This document shows positions 51,044 through 60,187 of a DNA stretch of 64,000 nucleotides, piece by piece (position 1 is the first letter of the stretch; each line of letters starts with the position of its first letter). Source of the DNA: JAYPUA01 sp038133845 (GTDB lineage Bacteria; SAR324; NAC60-12); contig JAYPUA010000002.1 in NCBI GenBank assembly GCA_038133845.1, positions 128,778-192,777 of the forward strand, in the 5' to 3' direction. A model generated the notes under the pieces. The model made no database searches, was not told the origin of the DNA, and was given only the letters and a program-made list of their open reading frames with translations. A program made the translations under genes and the position numbers.

Positions 51044-51592
51044 TCAGGCGTATCCGCTTGAAGGCAAGGACGCCATCAGCGGATCAAACCCAAGGCTCTC
51101 CAGGGTATTCTCCCAGCGGGCTGCGTAGTCGATGTCCAGGATAGTCGGGATGTCCAGTGGCCCCAGCCACCAGGACTCTTCCTGAATTTCGCGATCCAGT
51201 TGTTCCGGTCCCCACCCGGAGTACCCGCATCCCAAGTGATAGCAGCTTGGCCCGCGCTCTTCGATCAAGGCACGAAGCACCTCCGGAGCGGAACTGAGCT
51301 TGAGCTCCTCAGAGATTTGGCTGGTGCTTTCCCCCTTGAAGTCGCTTGTATGGATTGCCCAAAAGGACTCCGGCTGCACCGGTCCTCCCACCAACAGGGG
51401 GACCTGGAAGGCGGGATGCTCCTGGAAATCCTCGGTCAGCACCTCTCGGACCTGCAGGGACGAGGGCTGATTCATGACCAGACCGAAGGCACCTTCGTGA
51501 TTGTAGGTGCATAGCAGAATGACCGTTTTGGAAAAATACGGATCCTCAAGGCTGGGCATCGCCACAAGAATTCCCGGGGCACTGCTGGCCAT
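51044..51592 (-). CDS. yqgE: YqgE/AlgH family protein (UPF0301)
   Basis: A 182-residue cytoplasmic protein of the conserved UPF0301 family: APGILVAMPSLEDPYFSKTVILLCTYNHEGAFGLVMNQPS, LLVGGPVQPESFWAIH and CGYSGWGPEQLDREI. The family is widespread with poorly defined function (AlgH was linked to alginate control in Pseudomonas). The ATG at 51592 has AAAGG four bases upstream. It is divergent from the 361-codon gene, with the two starts 24 bases apart. Confidence 0.9.
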   Translation of the reverse strand: MASSAPGILVAMPSLEDPYFSKTVILLCTYNHEGAFGLVMNQPSSLQVREVLTEDFQEHPAFQVPLLVGGPVQPESFWAIHTSDFKGESTSQISEELKLSSAPEVLRALIEERGPSCYHLGCGYSGWGPEQLDREIQEESWWLGPLDIPTILDIDYAARWENTLESLGFDPLMASLPSSGYA

Positions 51593-51616
51593 GTTGCCTT
51601 TCTCCATTCGTGGTTG

Positions 51617-52699
51617 ATGAAGTCTCACGCCCCTACTGCATCAGCGTTTCTTCAGACGATCGGATACGCTGCGCCTTCATCCGAGGCACCTCAGGCGGCT
51701 CTGTCTGTGCTGCAAAGGGTCTTCGCTGCAGCCGGCCACAAGCATTTAATGCAGCTTGCCCAACTTCGCAAGCTTTGGCTCAACGAAATCGATCCATTTC
51801 TCACTCAGTACTCATTTCCTCGCAATTTTTCAGTGGTTCGGGAGTTCCAGGTCACGGAAGCCTATCGCCAGCGAGTTCTCGAGCATCTTGACTTGGAGCC
51901 TTGGGAGCAGGTGCTGAAGGGGATCCAGGGCAAAGCGTTCTCACGTCCGGATGTGTTCCTGGGGGCTTTGAGAAGGAGGCTTGGGCGCTCGCTCAACTCC
52001 GAAGAGCAACACGCTTTGAGAGCGGATGCCGAATTTCAGCTCAAGGCGGTCATCCTGCATCTGACTGTCTATGATGGGGCCATTGCCCAAGCCGTTCGGT
52101 TTGAGCAGCGGGCCTACCTGCAGCGCATTGCCGAGCGGTTGCCGGACGTCCGGATCGATGAGATCCGCTGTCATGTGGGGGATCTGGCTCGAGTCCAAGG
52201 CGACCAGGCCCTGGTTGCCGAATTGGGACAGTCCTGGAAGGAGTTGGTTCCGCCAGACGTTGCGGCAGAGAGCATGCCGGCCTTCATTCATCGCCTCTCT
52301 TCGGCACGAGCAACGTTGGTGCTCTACGTCCGCTCTCCGGAGGTCGAGCAGCGCCTCCAGCGAAGCTACGGCCCGCAGGGGATCACGGAGCACCTGCACC
52401 AGCAGCGTCCGGATTGTCAGAATATCTTCCAGCGCACCTGCCTGACTGTCCGGTCGCACCTCACCCCAGAGCAAGTGCGGGATCACGCTCAGGCACTCTC
52501 CGGACTTGCCGCACCTCAAGCCACAGCGGCACCGATTCGCTCACTCCAGAGTCCAGATGCCATGCCTTCCTCCAACACAACGAAGCCTTCCAGACCAGAA
52601 GAGCGGTTGCTGAGTCTGATCCATCGCATGCGCGACCAGGCGCAGCCCAGGCGACCTCAGGCCTCCAGCGACTCCCACAAGGCCACGAAGCTCTCGTAG
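51617..52699 (+). CDS. Uncharacterised protein, possibly DUF721/DciA-related
   Basis: A 360-residue soluble protein with no firm family. The stretch LGQSWKELVPPDVAAESMPAF, then VLYVRSPEVEQRLQRSY and IFQRTCLTVRSH (about residues 200-270) resembles the DUF721 fold of DciA helicase-loading proteins. A weaker similar run (LRKLWLNEIDPFLTQYSFP) occurs near residue 50, so there may be two copies. The tail (about 280-360) is low-complexity and basic. It starts at ATG 51617 without a clear ribosome site. Its last 43 bases overlap rsgA on the other strand. The DUF721 link is a guess. Confidence 0.55.
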   Translation: MKSHAPTASAFLQTIGYAAPSSEAPQAALSVLQRVFAAAGHKHLMQLAQLRKLWLNEIDPFLTQYSFPRNFSVVREFQVTEAYRQRVLEHLDLEPWEQVLKGIQGKAFSRPDVFLGALRRRLGRSLNSEEQHALRADAEFQLKAVILHLTVYDGAIAQAVRFEQRAYLQRIAERLPDVRIDEIRCHVGDLARVQGDQALVAELGQSWKELVPPDVAAESMPAFIHRLSSARATLVLYVRSPEVEQRLQRSYGPQGITEHLHQQRPDCQNIFQRTCLTVRSHLTPEQVRDHAQALSGLAAPQATAAPIRSLQSPDAMPSSNTTKPSRPEERLLSLIHRMRDQAQPRRPQASSDSHKATKLS

Positions 52700-53568
52700 C
52701 GGCGCTGCAGAATCGCACCAGAGCCCAGCGCTTCCTTCACCGCACAGTCCGGCTCGTGCTGGTGGCTGCACCGGGCAAAGCGACACTGTCCCTCAAACGG
52801 AGTGAACTCGACAAAGTACTGCCCCAGAGTCTCGCGGGTTACTCCGAACGGTTCCAACTCCCGGATGCCCGGAGTGTCCACCAGGTATCCGGACTCCGGG
52901 AGTGCAAACATCTCGGCCAACACCGTAGTGTGCCGCCCCTTGCCCACCTTCCGGTTCACGTCTCCGACGCGGATGCTCCAGTCCGGATAGAGCGCCTTGA
53001 TCAAGGAAGACTTCCCCACTCCGGAGTGACCGCTCAGCACCGTGGTCTTTCCCTGAAGCCGGTCTCGCAGCTCTTGCAGCCCAATCGCCTGGGTGGCACT
53101 GGTCCGCAGCACTTCATATCCAAGCGACTCGTAAACCTCTCGGATTGGAGCCCAGATCTCCTCGGAGGCCAAGTCGCACTTGTTGAGGACCAGCAGCGGA
53201 CGCAGCCCGCCACGCAGGGCCGCGACGATCATCCGGTCGACCATCCCGGAGCGGAACTCCGGACGACGTAGCGCCGCAACGATCATCAGCACTTCAGCGT
53301 TGGTGACGAGAATCTGCTCGGTTTCCCCCTCCCGGGAACGTCGGGAGAGCTTGGTGTGGCGCGGGAGGATTTCCAAAATCCACCCGGCATCTTCGGAGGC
53401 GTTCAGGTCGATGCGGACATGATCTCCGACCGCAACGCGCTGATCGTATTTGCTGGATTCAAAGAGATTGCCGCGAATGCGACAGAGACGGGGAGAAGCT
53501 TCTCCGACATCCACGTAGTAGAAGCTGCGGGTGCGCTTGATGACAACTCCGGAGTCCGGGAGAGGCAT
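52657..53568 (-). CDS. rsgA: Small-subunit ribosome biogenesis GTPase RsgA
   Basis: A 303-residue permuted GTPase that checks 30S maturation. It has an OB-fold N-terminus (5-75, GVVIKRTRSFYYVDVG), G4 LNKCDLASEE, G1 GHSGVGKSSLIKAL, G3 LVDTPGIREL in the permuted order, and a C-terminal zinc-binding CRFARCSHQHEPDCAVKEAL. Full length. It is 12 bases from the sigma-54 regulator gene upstream on the same strand. Confidence 0.95.
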   Translation of the reverse strand: MPLPDSGVVIKRTRSFYYVDVGEASPRLCRIRGNLFESSKYDQRVAVGDHVRIDLNASEDAGWILEILPRHTKLSRRSREGETEQILVTNAEVLMIVAALRRPEFRSGMVDRMIVAALRGGLRPLLVLNKCDLASEEIWAPIREVYESLGYEVLRTSATQAIGLQELRDRLQGKTTVLSGHSGVGKSSLIKALYPDWSIRVGDVNRKVGKGRHTTVLAEMFALPESGYLVDTPGIRELEPFGVTRETLGQYFVEFTPFEGQCRFARCSHQHEPDCAVKEALGSGAILQRRYESFVALWESLEA

Positions 53569-53580
53569 CAGCGCACAGGA

Positions 53581-55041
53581 TTAGGCTTCAAACTCAAACG
53601 ACTCGCCTTCCGCTTTGTACTCGTTGAGTTTGTTGCGCAGGGTCCGAATGCTGATGCCCAGGATCTGCGCAGCGTGGGTCCGGTTGCCCTTGGTCTGACG
53701 CAGCGTCTCGAAAATCAGCTTCTTCTCCGCTTCACGCATGGACATCCCGACCTCGATGCCAAGCGTGCTTCCGGAGCTTGAGGCAGCGCTGGCTGGGGCA
53801 GCAGCACTCGCCGTTCCTCCGGCCGCTGCGGCCAGGTCCTCGTTGATGGAGCGAGATCCGGTCTGAGAGTGCATCAGCAGGTTGTGCGGCTGAATCTCCT
53901 TGCCGTCGCAAAGCAGCAAGGCGCGCTCGATCACGTTCTCCAACTCCCGGACGTTCCCCCGCCAGTTGTAGTTCATCAGCACGTCCAGAGCCTCCTGACT
54001 GATCACCGGCAGCTCACGAGCGTTCAGCCGGGCATGCTTGCTCAGAAAGTGCTCGACCAGGAGAGGGATGTCGTCCTTGCGCTCTCGAAGCGGCGGCAGG
54101 GCCAAGGGGATCACGTTGAGGCGGAAGTACAGGTCTTCCCGGAACTTCCCGGACTCGACCATCTCCATCATCGCCCGGTTGGTGGTGGCGATCACCCGCA
54201 CGTCCACGCTGATCGGCTCCTTGCCTCCCACCTTGTCCACCTCCTGTTCCTGCAGAACCCGGAGGAGTTTGGCCTGAAGCGGCAGGGCCATCTCGCTGAT
54301 CTCGTCCAGCAGAATGGTTCCCGTGTGAGCCTGCTCAAACTTGCCCCGGTGGTCGGCGTTGGCTCCGGTGAAGGCCCCTTTTTTGTAGCCAAACAGTTCG
54401 CTCTCCAGCAGCGTCTCTGGAAGCGCGGCGCAGTTGATGGCCACAAACGGTTTGGTGGCGCGCTCCGAGTTGCGGTGGATGTGATGGGCCAGCAGCTCCT
54501 TTCCGGTGCCGCTCTCGCTCTGGATCAGGATGGTCGCCTTGCTGTTGGCCACGTTGTTCGCAACCTTCAACAGGTTCAGCATATCCTTGTTCTGTGTGAC
54601 GATCTCCTTGTATGTCTCGGAAGTGCCTGTCGCCTTCTTGGCCGCAGGCGCAGCCACCTGAGTGGTCGAACCGCGGTGGTCTTTGTAGTCCAGCGCCCGC
54701 TCGACCACGAAGGTAAACTGATCGAAGTTGAAGGGCTTCGTCACATAGTCAAAGGCCCCTTCCTTCATTGCCTCCACGGCCGTGTCAATGGTCGCATACG
54801 CCGTGACCATGATCACCGGTTTGCTCGGATCCAGGCTCTTGATGTCCTTGAGCAGTTCCAGCCCGGAACGCTTGGGCATGGTCATGTCGGTGATGACCAG
54901 TGAGTACTCTTTCTCCTTGACCTTCTTCAGTGCGTCGAGAGCATTGTGCGAAAGCTCGACCGGATAGCCGCAGTGCTTGAGCGTCTCCGACATGGCGATG
55001 CGCATTTCGACTTCATCATCGACGATCAGGATGGGGTGCAT
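53581..55041 (-). CDS. Sigma-54-dependent response regulator, FlrC/FleR type
   Basis: A 486-residue activator. The receiver domain (1-120) has D52 (VITDMTMPKRSG) and TKPF. The AAA+ domain has Walker A ESGTGKE (176-182), the sigma-54 contact loop GAFTGA (222-227) and LLDEI (244-248). A Fis-type helix-turn-helix near the end reads GNRTHAAQILGISIRTLRNKL. SMREAEKKLIFETL before it is the FleR/FlrC/FlbD style, regulators of flagellar genes. I use ATG 55041; a GTG at 55095 overlapping the kinase stop as GTGA is an alternative. No flagellar genes are in the window. Confidence 0.9.
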   Translation of the reverse strand: MHPILIVDDEVEMRIAMSETLKHCGYPVELSHNALDALKKVKEKEYSLVITDMTMPKRSGLELLKDIKSLDPSKPVIMVTAYATIDTAVEAMKEGAFDYVTKPFNFDQFTFVVERALDYKDHRGSTTQVAAPAAKKATGTSETYKEIVTQNKDMLNLLKVANNVANSKATILIQSESGTGKELLAHHIHRNSERATKPFVAINCAALPETLLESELFGYKKGAFTGANADHRGKFEQAHTGTILLDEISEMALPLQAKLLRVLQEQEVDKVGGKEPISVDVRVIATTNRAMMEMVESGKFREDLYFRLNVIPLALPPLRERKDDIPLLVEHFLSKHARLNARELPVISQEALDVLMNYNWRGNVRELENVIERALLLCDGKEIQPHNLLMHSQTGSRSINEDLAAAAGGTASAAAPASAASSSGSTLGIEVGMSMREAEKKLIFETLRQTKGNRTHAAQILGISIRTLRNKLNEYKAEGESFEFEA

Positions 55042-55091
55042 GAATTTACCTATGCGTTCAGTTGGCTTGAAAATGGATGAGATTTTGGAGC

Positions 55092-56402
55092 TCACGCTTC
55101 GGGTGAACTCACGGGAAAGACCATAATGAACCGGGTTCCTTCTCCCTCGCGGCTTTCCACCTCCAGGAAGACACCGTGCGCGTCCAGAATATGGCGGACG
55201 ATCGCCAGGCCCAAACCGGCCCCATGTTCTTTCGTAGTGTAAAAGGGGTCAAAGATGCGAGGCAAAACCTCCGGGGCCATCCCGACTCCAAAGTCTTGGA
55301 TGCTCAGTTCCAGCAGCTGAATCGACTGTTCACCGGACTTTTCCGGAGCAAAGCGATCCAGCACCCGACGGTTCCGGGTTTCCAGATCCCGAGTGGCAAT
55401 GACGATCTCTCCGGGATCCAGAGTTGCCTGGAGCGCATTTAGCAGCAGGTTGGAGCACACTTGGCGCAGCGGCTCTTCATCTCCATGGATCCACGGGTGC
55501 TCTGCCTTCAGCTCAAGCCGTACGGTTACATGACCGTAATCTACCAGTTGATGCGAAAATCTCAAATTCTCCCGAAGAAGTTCATGGAGGTCCAGCACCC
55601 GGGGGTTGTGCAGAGCGCGGGGGCGGCTGTATTCGATCAGGTTGGAGATCACATGGTTAATGCCTTGGGTGGCCGAGGAGATGTGTCGCAGCAGCTCTTT
55701 TCCTCGCTCACCAGTCATTTCGCTCCGGAGCAATCCGGTGAACAGTTCGATGCTCCCCAAGGGGTTGCGGATCGTGTGGGCCACGCTCGCAGCCACCTCT
55801 CCCATTCCTGTCAGGCGGTTCCGGCGCTCTGCCTCGCCCTCCAGGCGCTTGAGCTCCGTGATGTCCTGCAGGTTGAGGATCACACCATTGACCGAACCTT
55901 GCGAGTCGTGCAGCGCAGAGGCCGAGACCCGCAGGAGCCGGACGGTGTCATCCGGACGATGCACCTCGGTTTCACGATCACGAATCCGGATCAGCACGTC
56001 AAGGTTACCTGGCTCGAACTCCCAAGGACGGATGGCGCCGGGAAGCACCTCTGGCAGCCCGAGTTGGCGCACCTCCTCCACCGTTCTCCCGAGCAGCTTG
56101 GTTCCCTTGCGGTTCAGTGAGGTCACCTGTCCGTTGGCGTCGGTCACCAAGAGCCCCACCGTGGTGCTGTCAAACACATCGGCCAGATAGTTCTGCACCC
56201 GCTCCTTCTCCTCCAGGTTGCGCTGCAGCTCGCGATTCTTCTCCGCCAGCTCCTCGCTCAGCTTCTGGACCTTCTCCTCGAACTCCCGATAGGTTTCCTC
56301 CAGCTGCTGGGCAGTCTGGTTGAATGCCTCAAAACCACGCAACAGTTCATCCGGAGAGGTGTCGTCCGGGGGATTCCAGTTCGGGGAAAGGTTGCTCTTC
56401 AT
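55092..56402 (-). CDS. Soluble sensor histidine kinase, FlrB/FleS type
   Basis: A 436-residue cytoplasmic kinase with no membrane segment. An N-terminal coiled coil (about 22-75, FEAFNQTAQQLEETYREFEEKVQKL broken here in two) matches the FleS/FlrB opening. A PAS domain (75-185), HisKA with His209 (SVAHTIRNPLG) and an ATPase domain with N box LLLNALQATL, DFGVGMAPE and GLGLAIVRHILD follow. It presumably phosphorylates the sigma-54 activator directly downstream. It starts at ATG 56402, 169 bases from the divergent ACBP gene. Confidence 0.9.
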   Translation of the reverse strand: MKSNLSPNWNPPDDTSPDELLRGFEAFNQTAQQLEETYREFEEKVQKLSEELAEKNRELQRNLEEKERVQNYLADVFDSTTVGLLVTDANGQVTSLNRKGTKLLGRTVEEVRQLGLPEVLPGAIRPWEFEPGNLDVLIRIRDRETEVHRPDDTVRLLRVSASALHDSQGSVNGVILNLQDITELKRLEGEAERRNRLTGMGEVAASVAHTIRNPLGSIELFTGLLRSEMTGERGKELLRHISSATQGINHVISNLIEYSRPRALHNPRVLDLHELLRENLRFSHQLVDYGHVTVRLELKAEHPWIHGDEEPLRQVCSNLLLNALQATLDPGEIVIATRDLETRNRRVLDRFAPEKSGEQSIQLLELSIQDFGVGMAPEVLPRIFDPFYTTKEHGAGLGLAIVRHILDAHGVFLEVESREGEGTRFIMVFPVSSPEA

Positions 56403-56507
56403 CAGTTCACTACAGTAAGGTTCAGGAACTCAAACGGAGGCAATAATGCACAAATCGTGCGAAATCCCCCTTGAAACTCTTGGCTCAGGGAGGCCCGGGA
56501 AATTGTG

Positions 56508-56535
56508 TTGAACATTCAAGGGGCTTTGCTAGATT
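56508..56535 (+). promoter_or_regulatory. Candidate promoter of the ACBP-gatA-serS genes
   Basis: TTGAAC (56508-56513), 16 bases, then TAGATT (56530-56535), giving a leader of about 30 bases to the ACBP gene. It is a moderate match only. I looked for a sigma-54 element here because of the neighbouring activator and found none. Confidence 0.35.
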
Positions 56536-56571
56536 TTTTGAATTTGCATCAACCCGGAATCAAGAGGAACC

Positions 56572-56847
56572 ATGGCACTCGCTGACGATTTCAAGGAAGC
56601 TTCCGAGCGCGTGAAGAACCTGCCCAAGCGTCCAGACAACGAAAACCTCCTCAAGCTGTACTCGCTTTTCAAGCAAGGCAACGAGGGAGACGTTCAGGGA
56701 GCCCGCCCTGGATTTGCAGACTTTGAGGGCCGCGCCAAGTACGACGCCTGGTCGAAGGTCAAGGGAATGTCCACTGAAGACGCCCAACAGCAGTACGTGG
56801 ATCTGGTTGTTGAGTTGGAGAAGGCTCAGGGAGTCACAGGCGCATGA
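56572..56847 (+). CDS. Acyl-CoA-binding protein
   Basis: A 91-residue four-helix ACBP that binds long-chain acyl-CoA in the cytoplasm. The family line is clear: DDFKEASERVKNLPKRPDNE, LLKLYSLFKQGNEGD, the KYDAWSKVKGMSTEDAQQQYV block with the conserved Lys/Tyr/Trp ligands. ACBP is general in eukaryotes and patchy in bacteria. AAGAGGAACC precedes the ATG. Its stop overlaps the gatA start (ATGA), an odd coupling of lipid and tRNA genes. Confidence 0.93.
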   Translation: MALADDFKEASERVKNLPKRPDNENLLKLYSLFKQGNEGDVQGARPGFADFEGRAKYDAWSKVKGMSTEDAQQQYVDLVVELEKAQGVTGA

Positions 56848-58295
56848 AGGAATCACTCGCGGAGCGTGTTCGTCAGATCCGCTCCGGAGAAACCACCGCA
56901 GAAGCAGCAATTGAAGAGGTGTACCGCGCCATGGAGCGCTGGGAGCCTCAAGTTCAGGCCTATCGAGCCATTCTGCCCAAGGAGCAGGCGCTCGCTCAGG
57001 CCAGAGCGATTGATGCTCGAGTCGCCTCCGGAGCTGCGGTCGGCAAGCTCGCAGGGGTGCCGGTCTCCATCAAGGACTGTATCTGCATCGCAGAGTCCGA
57101 GTTGGGGACCTACTGCGGATCAAGGCTGCTCGAGGGATACCGCTCTCCGTATCCAGCCACTGCCGTGGCACGCCTGCAGGCGGAAGACGCCCTGATCATC
57201 GGGGTAACCAACATGGACGAGTTCGCCATGGGAGGCTCCACCGAAAGCTCTGCGTACGGCCTGACCCGCAACCCCTGGAACGCGGAACACGTCCCCGGAG
57301 GAAGCAGCGGCGGAGCGGCCGTCTCGGTTGCGACCGGAATGGCTTGGCTGGCTCTTGGTTCCGACACGGGGGGCTCCGTGCGTCAGCCGGCCTCTTTCTG
57401 CGGAATCTCCGGGTTCAAGCCAAGCTATGGTGCCATCTCCCGTTACGGATTGGTGGCCTACGGCTCTTCACTGGATCAGATCGGCGTCTTGGCATCAACT
57501 GCCGAAGACTGCCGCTTCGGCTTTGAGGTGATCCAAGGACACGACCCCCAGGACAGCACCTCCATCCAGGCTCCGCTTCCGAAAACCTCCTCCGTAGAGT
57601 TGTCTGGACTGAAGTTCTGCCTCCCGGAGGAGTACCTCAACGAGCAGGCCATCCACCCGGAAGTGGTCCAAGCGGTCCTGGAGGTGGAGGCGTTGCTCAA
57701 GGAGCAAGGCGCACAGGTGGAGCGCCGCAAGCTGGGCTTCCTTGATGTAATCATCCCGGCCTACTACACCACCGCGTTTGCAGAGGCCAGCTCCAACCTG
57801 GGGCGCTTTGACGGCATCCGCTACGGAGTGCGTCAGCAGCGCGAGGCCTCGCTGAAGTCCCTCTACCGCTCCACCCGAGAGGAGGGATTTGGCACCGAGG
57901 TGAAACGCCGCATCATGCTGGGAACCTTTGTGCTGAGTTCCGGATACTACGACCAGTACTACGGACGGGCAACCCAGGTGCGTCACCACATCGCCGCCCA
58001 GGTCGAGGCACTCTATCAGGAGTTCGACTTCCTGCTCGGACCGGTTGCTCCAACTCCGGCCTTCCGGATTGGAGAGAAGGAGGAAGACCCCTTGGCCATG
58101 TACCTCGGGGACCTCTGCAGCGTGCTGGCCAACCTGACCAAGACCCCGGCCATCTCCATTCCGGGCAGACCCACCACGTCCGGGCTTCCCGTCGGCATCC
58201 AACTCGCTGGTCCTCGTTGCAGCGACTACCGCCTCCTGAGCGTCTGCCAAGAGCTTCAGAAACGCCTGCGCCACTTTGAAAATCACCCGGTCTGA
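56844..58295 (+). CDS. gatA: Glutamyl/aspartyl-tRNA amidotransferase subunit A
   Basis: A 483-residue amidase subunit of GatCAB, which converts misacylated Glu-tRNA(Gln) or Asp-tRNA(Asn). The Ser-cisSer-Lys triad is Lys77 (VSIKDCI), Ser154 (GGSSGGAA) and Ser178 (SDTGGSVRQP). TNMDEFAMGGSTESSAYGLTRNPW, broken here in family-typical blocks, confirms GatA over general amidases. gatC and gatB are not adjacent; ACBP takes the gatC place and serS follows 36 bases on. Confidence 0.93.
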   Translation: MKESLAERVRQIRSGETTAEAAIEEVYRAMERWEPQVQAYRAILPKEQALAQARAIDARVASGAAVGKLAGVPVSIKDCICIAESELGTYCGSRLLEGYRSPYPATAVARLQAEDALIIGVTNMDEFAMGGSTESSAYGLTRNPWNAEHVPGGSSGGAAVSVATGMAWLALGSDTGGSVRQPASFCGISGFKPSYGAISRYGLVAYGSSLDQIGVLASTAEDCRFGFEVIQGHDPQDSTSIQAPLPKTSSVELSGLKFCLPEEYLNEQAIHPEVVQAVLEVEALLKEQGAQVERRKLGFLDVIIPAYYTTAFAEASSNLGRFDGIRYGVRQQREASLKSLYRSTREEGFGTEVKRRIMLGTFVLSSGYYDQYYGRATQVRHHIAAQVEALYQEFDFLLGPVAPTPAFRIGEKEEDPLAMYLGDLCSVLANLTKTPAISIPGRPTTSGLPVGIQLAGPRCSDYRLLSVCQELQKRLRHFENHPV

Positions 58296-58331
58296 AACCG
58301 CCATCAGCCCGAACCTGCTCTCACACAAACC

Positions 58332-59600
58332 ATGCTTGACCTCAAACTGATTCGCTCTCAACCGGAACTGATCCAGCAGAACTGTAACGACCGCGGCGTG
58401 CCGTTGGACGTCTCTCAGTTGCTGCAGTGGGATGAGCAGGTCCGGCAACTTCAGGTAGAGGTGGAGGCCGTGCGGCAGCGTCGCAATGAGATCAGCGGCC
58501 TGATGAAGGGCCCGATGCCTGCCGAAGAGCGACAGCCGCTGATTGAGGAGGCCAAGACTCTCCGGACAGAGGAGCAGGACAAGGAGGAGGCGCGCAAGGC
58601 CGCGGAGGCCCAGAGGCAGGAGCTGCTCCAGCAGATTCCCAACCTGACCCATCCGGAAGCCCCGGTAGGTCAGACGGAAGATGACAACCGAGAGTTGCGC
58701 ATCGTTGGGAGCATCCCGGAGTTAGACTTTGAGCCCAAGGACCACCTGGACTTGATGGAGGCCTTGGAGTTGGTGGACTTTGAAGGCGGAGCAAAAGTTG
58801 CCGGACAGAAGTTCTACTACCTGAAAAACCAGGCCGTGTTCCTGGAATTGGCGCTGGCTCAGTATGCGCTGAGGCTGCTGCAGGAAGAGGGGTTCACGGT
58901 GTTCATGACCCCGGACCTTGCTCGGCAGTCGATCCTGCAGGGAATCGGCTTCAACCCTCGGGGAGACTCTACCCAGATCTACTCGGTGGAGAACTCCGAC
59001 CTTTCCTTGATCGCCACCGCAGAGATCACCTTGGGAGGCTTGCTGGCCGATCAGATTTTGCCAGAAGACAAGCTGCCCTTGCTCTATGCAGGATTCTCCC
59101 ACTGCTTCCGCACCGAAGCCGGGGCTGCCGGACGTGAGTCCCGGGGGCTGTATCGGGTGCATCAGTTCTCCAAGATCGAGATGTTTGCCTTCACGCATCC
59201 GGAGTCCTCCGCGTCCATGCATGAGAAGATGCGGGAGATTGAGGAGCGCATCTATCAGGACCTGGGCATTCCCTATCGTGTGCTGGACATCTGCACCGGA
59301 GACCTGGGGGCACCGGCCTACCGAAAGTACGACTTGGAGGCCTGGATGCCCGGACGCGGCAAGTGGGGCGAGGTCACCTCAACCTCCAACTGCACGGACT
59401 ACCAGTCCCGGCGGCTCAACATCCGTTTCAAGGATTCGGTCTCTGGGAAGAATCAGTTTGTGCACATGCTCAACGGAACTGCGATCGCGGTCTCGCGAAC
59501 CCTGATTGCCCTGATGGAGAACGGGCAGCAGGCGGATGGTTCCATCAAGCTGCCACCGTGTCTGGGAGTTCCGGACATCCCGGCTCCCGGCAACGGCTGA
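58332..59600 (+). CDS. serS: Seryl-tRNA synthetase
   Basis: A 422-residue class II synthetase. It has the N-terminal coiled-coil arm (about 28-100) for the long variable arm of tRNA(Ser), motif 2 CFRTEAGAAGRESRGLYRVHQF (in two parts), KIEMFAFTHPE, TSTSNCTDYQSRRLNIRF and motif 3 LNGTAIAVSRTLIALMEN. Full length with a standard C-terminus. Confidence 0.97.
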   Translation: MLDLKLIRSQPELIQQNCNDRGVPLDVSQLLQWDEQVRQLQVEVEAVRQRRNEISGLMKGPMPAEERQPLIEEAKTLRTEEQDKEEARKAAEAQRQELLQQIPNLTHPEAPVGQTEDDNRELRIVGSIPELDFEPKDHLDLMEALELVDFEGGAKVAGQKFYYLKNQAVFLELALAQYALRLLQEEGFTVFMTPDLARQSILQGIGFNPRGDSTQIYSVENSDLSLIATAEITLGGLLADQILPEDKLPLLYAGFSHCFRTEAGAAGRESRGLYRVHQFSKIEMFAFTHPESSASMHEKMREIEERIYQDLGIPYRVLDICTGDLGAPAYRKYDLEAWMPGRGKWGEVTSTSNCTDYQSRRLNIRFKDSVSGKNQFVHMLNGTAIAVSRTLIALMENGQQADGSIKLPPCLGVPDIPAPGNG

Positions 59601-59648
59601 GCCGGCTTTCCCGAGCACAACGCTCATTCACTCAATCGAAGAGGAAGC

Positions 59649-60179
59649 ATGAGACGCATGATTCACTGGGGACTCCTTTGGAGCTTGATTGCCGTCCCGG
59701 CCTGGGCCTGGGCCGAGCTGCCTGTCGGCCAGAAGCCTCCTCGGCTGGAGCTGTCCGGAGAGCGCGGGGAGCGCGTGCTCGGAGGAGCCTGGAGCAGCGA
59801 TGAGCTGACCGGAGCGGTCCACGTGATGTTCTACGTGGATCCGGATGAGAGCGACCTGAACAACGCTGCCAGCGATGCCTTGAAGGCCGCCCAGTTCGAT
59901 GAACAGAAGTTCCGCTCCGTTGCGATCATTAACATGGACGCCACGTGGCTTCCAAACGGCGTGGTGCAGATGAAGCTCAAAAGCAAGCAGGAGGAATTTC
60001 CTCGCACGGTCTACGTCCGGGATTTCCAGAAGGTGCTCGTGAACGAGTGGGGGCTGGCAGACGACACGAGCGACGTGGTGGTCTTTGACACCGACGGGAC
60101 GGTGCTGTTCAGCGTGGATGGACAGCTCAGCGATGCACAGATTCAGCAGATGCTTTCGGTCATCCGGGAGCGAATGTAA
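59649..60179 (+). CDS. YtfJ-like periplasmic protein
   Basis: A 176-residue exported protein. The signal peptide is residues 1-22 (ending AWAWA). The rest resembles the YtfJ family, a thioredoxin-fold-like group without the CxxC: VGQKPPRLEL, VHVMFYVDPDESDLNN, AIINMDATWLPN, FPRTVYVRDFQKVLVNEWGLADD and VVVFDTDGTVLFSVDG. Function unknown in all members. It starts at ATG 59649 after GAGGAAGC. It ends eight bases from the convergent rnhA. Confidence 0.75.
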   Translation: MRRMIHWGLLWSLIAVPAWAWAELPVGQKPPRLELSGERGERVLGGAWSSDELTGAVHVMFYVDPDESDLNNAASDALKAAQFDEQKFRSVAIINMDATWLPNGVVQMKLKSKQEEFPRTVYVRDFQKVLVNEWGLADDTSDVVVFDTDGTVLFSVDGQLSDAQIQQMLSVIRERM

Positions 60180-60187
60180 AGCCTGGC

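Noticed and set aside
56403..56571. Sigma-54 promoter between the kinase and ACBP genes
   Set aside because: No TGGCAC-N5-TTGC-like element was found in this gap.
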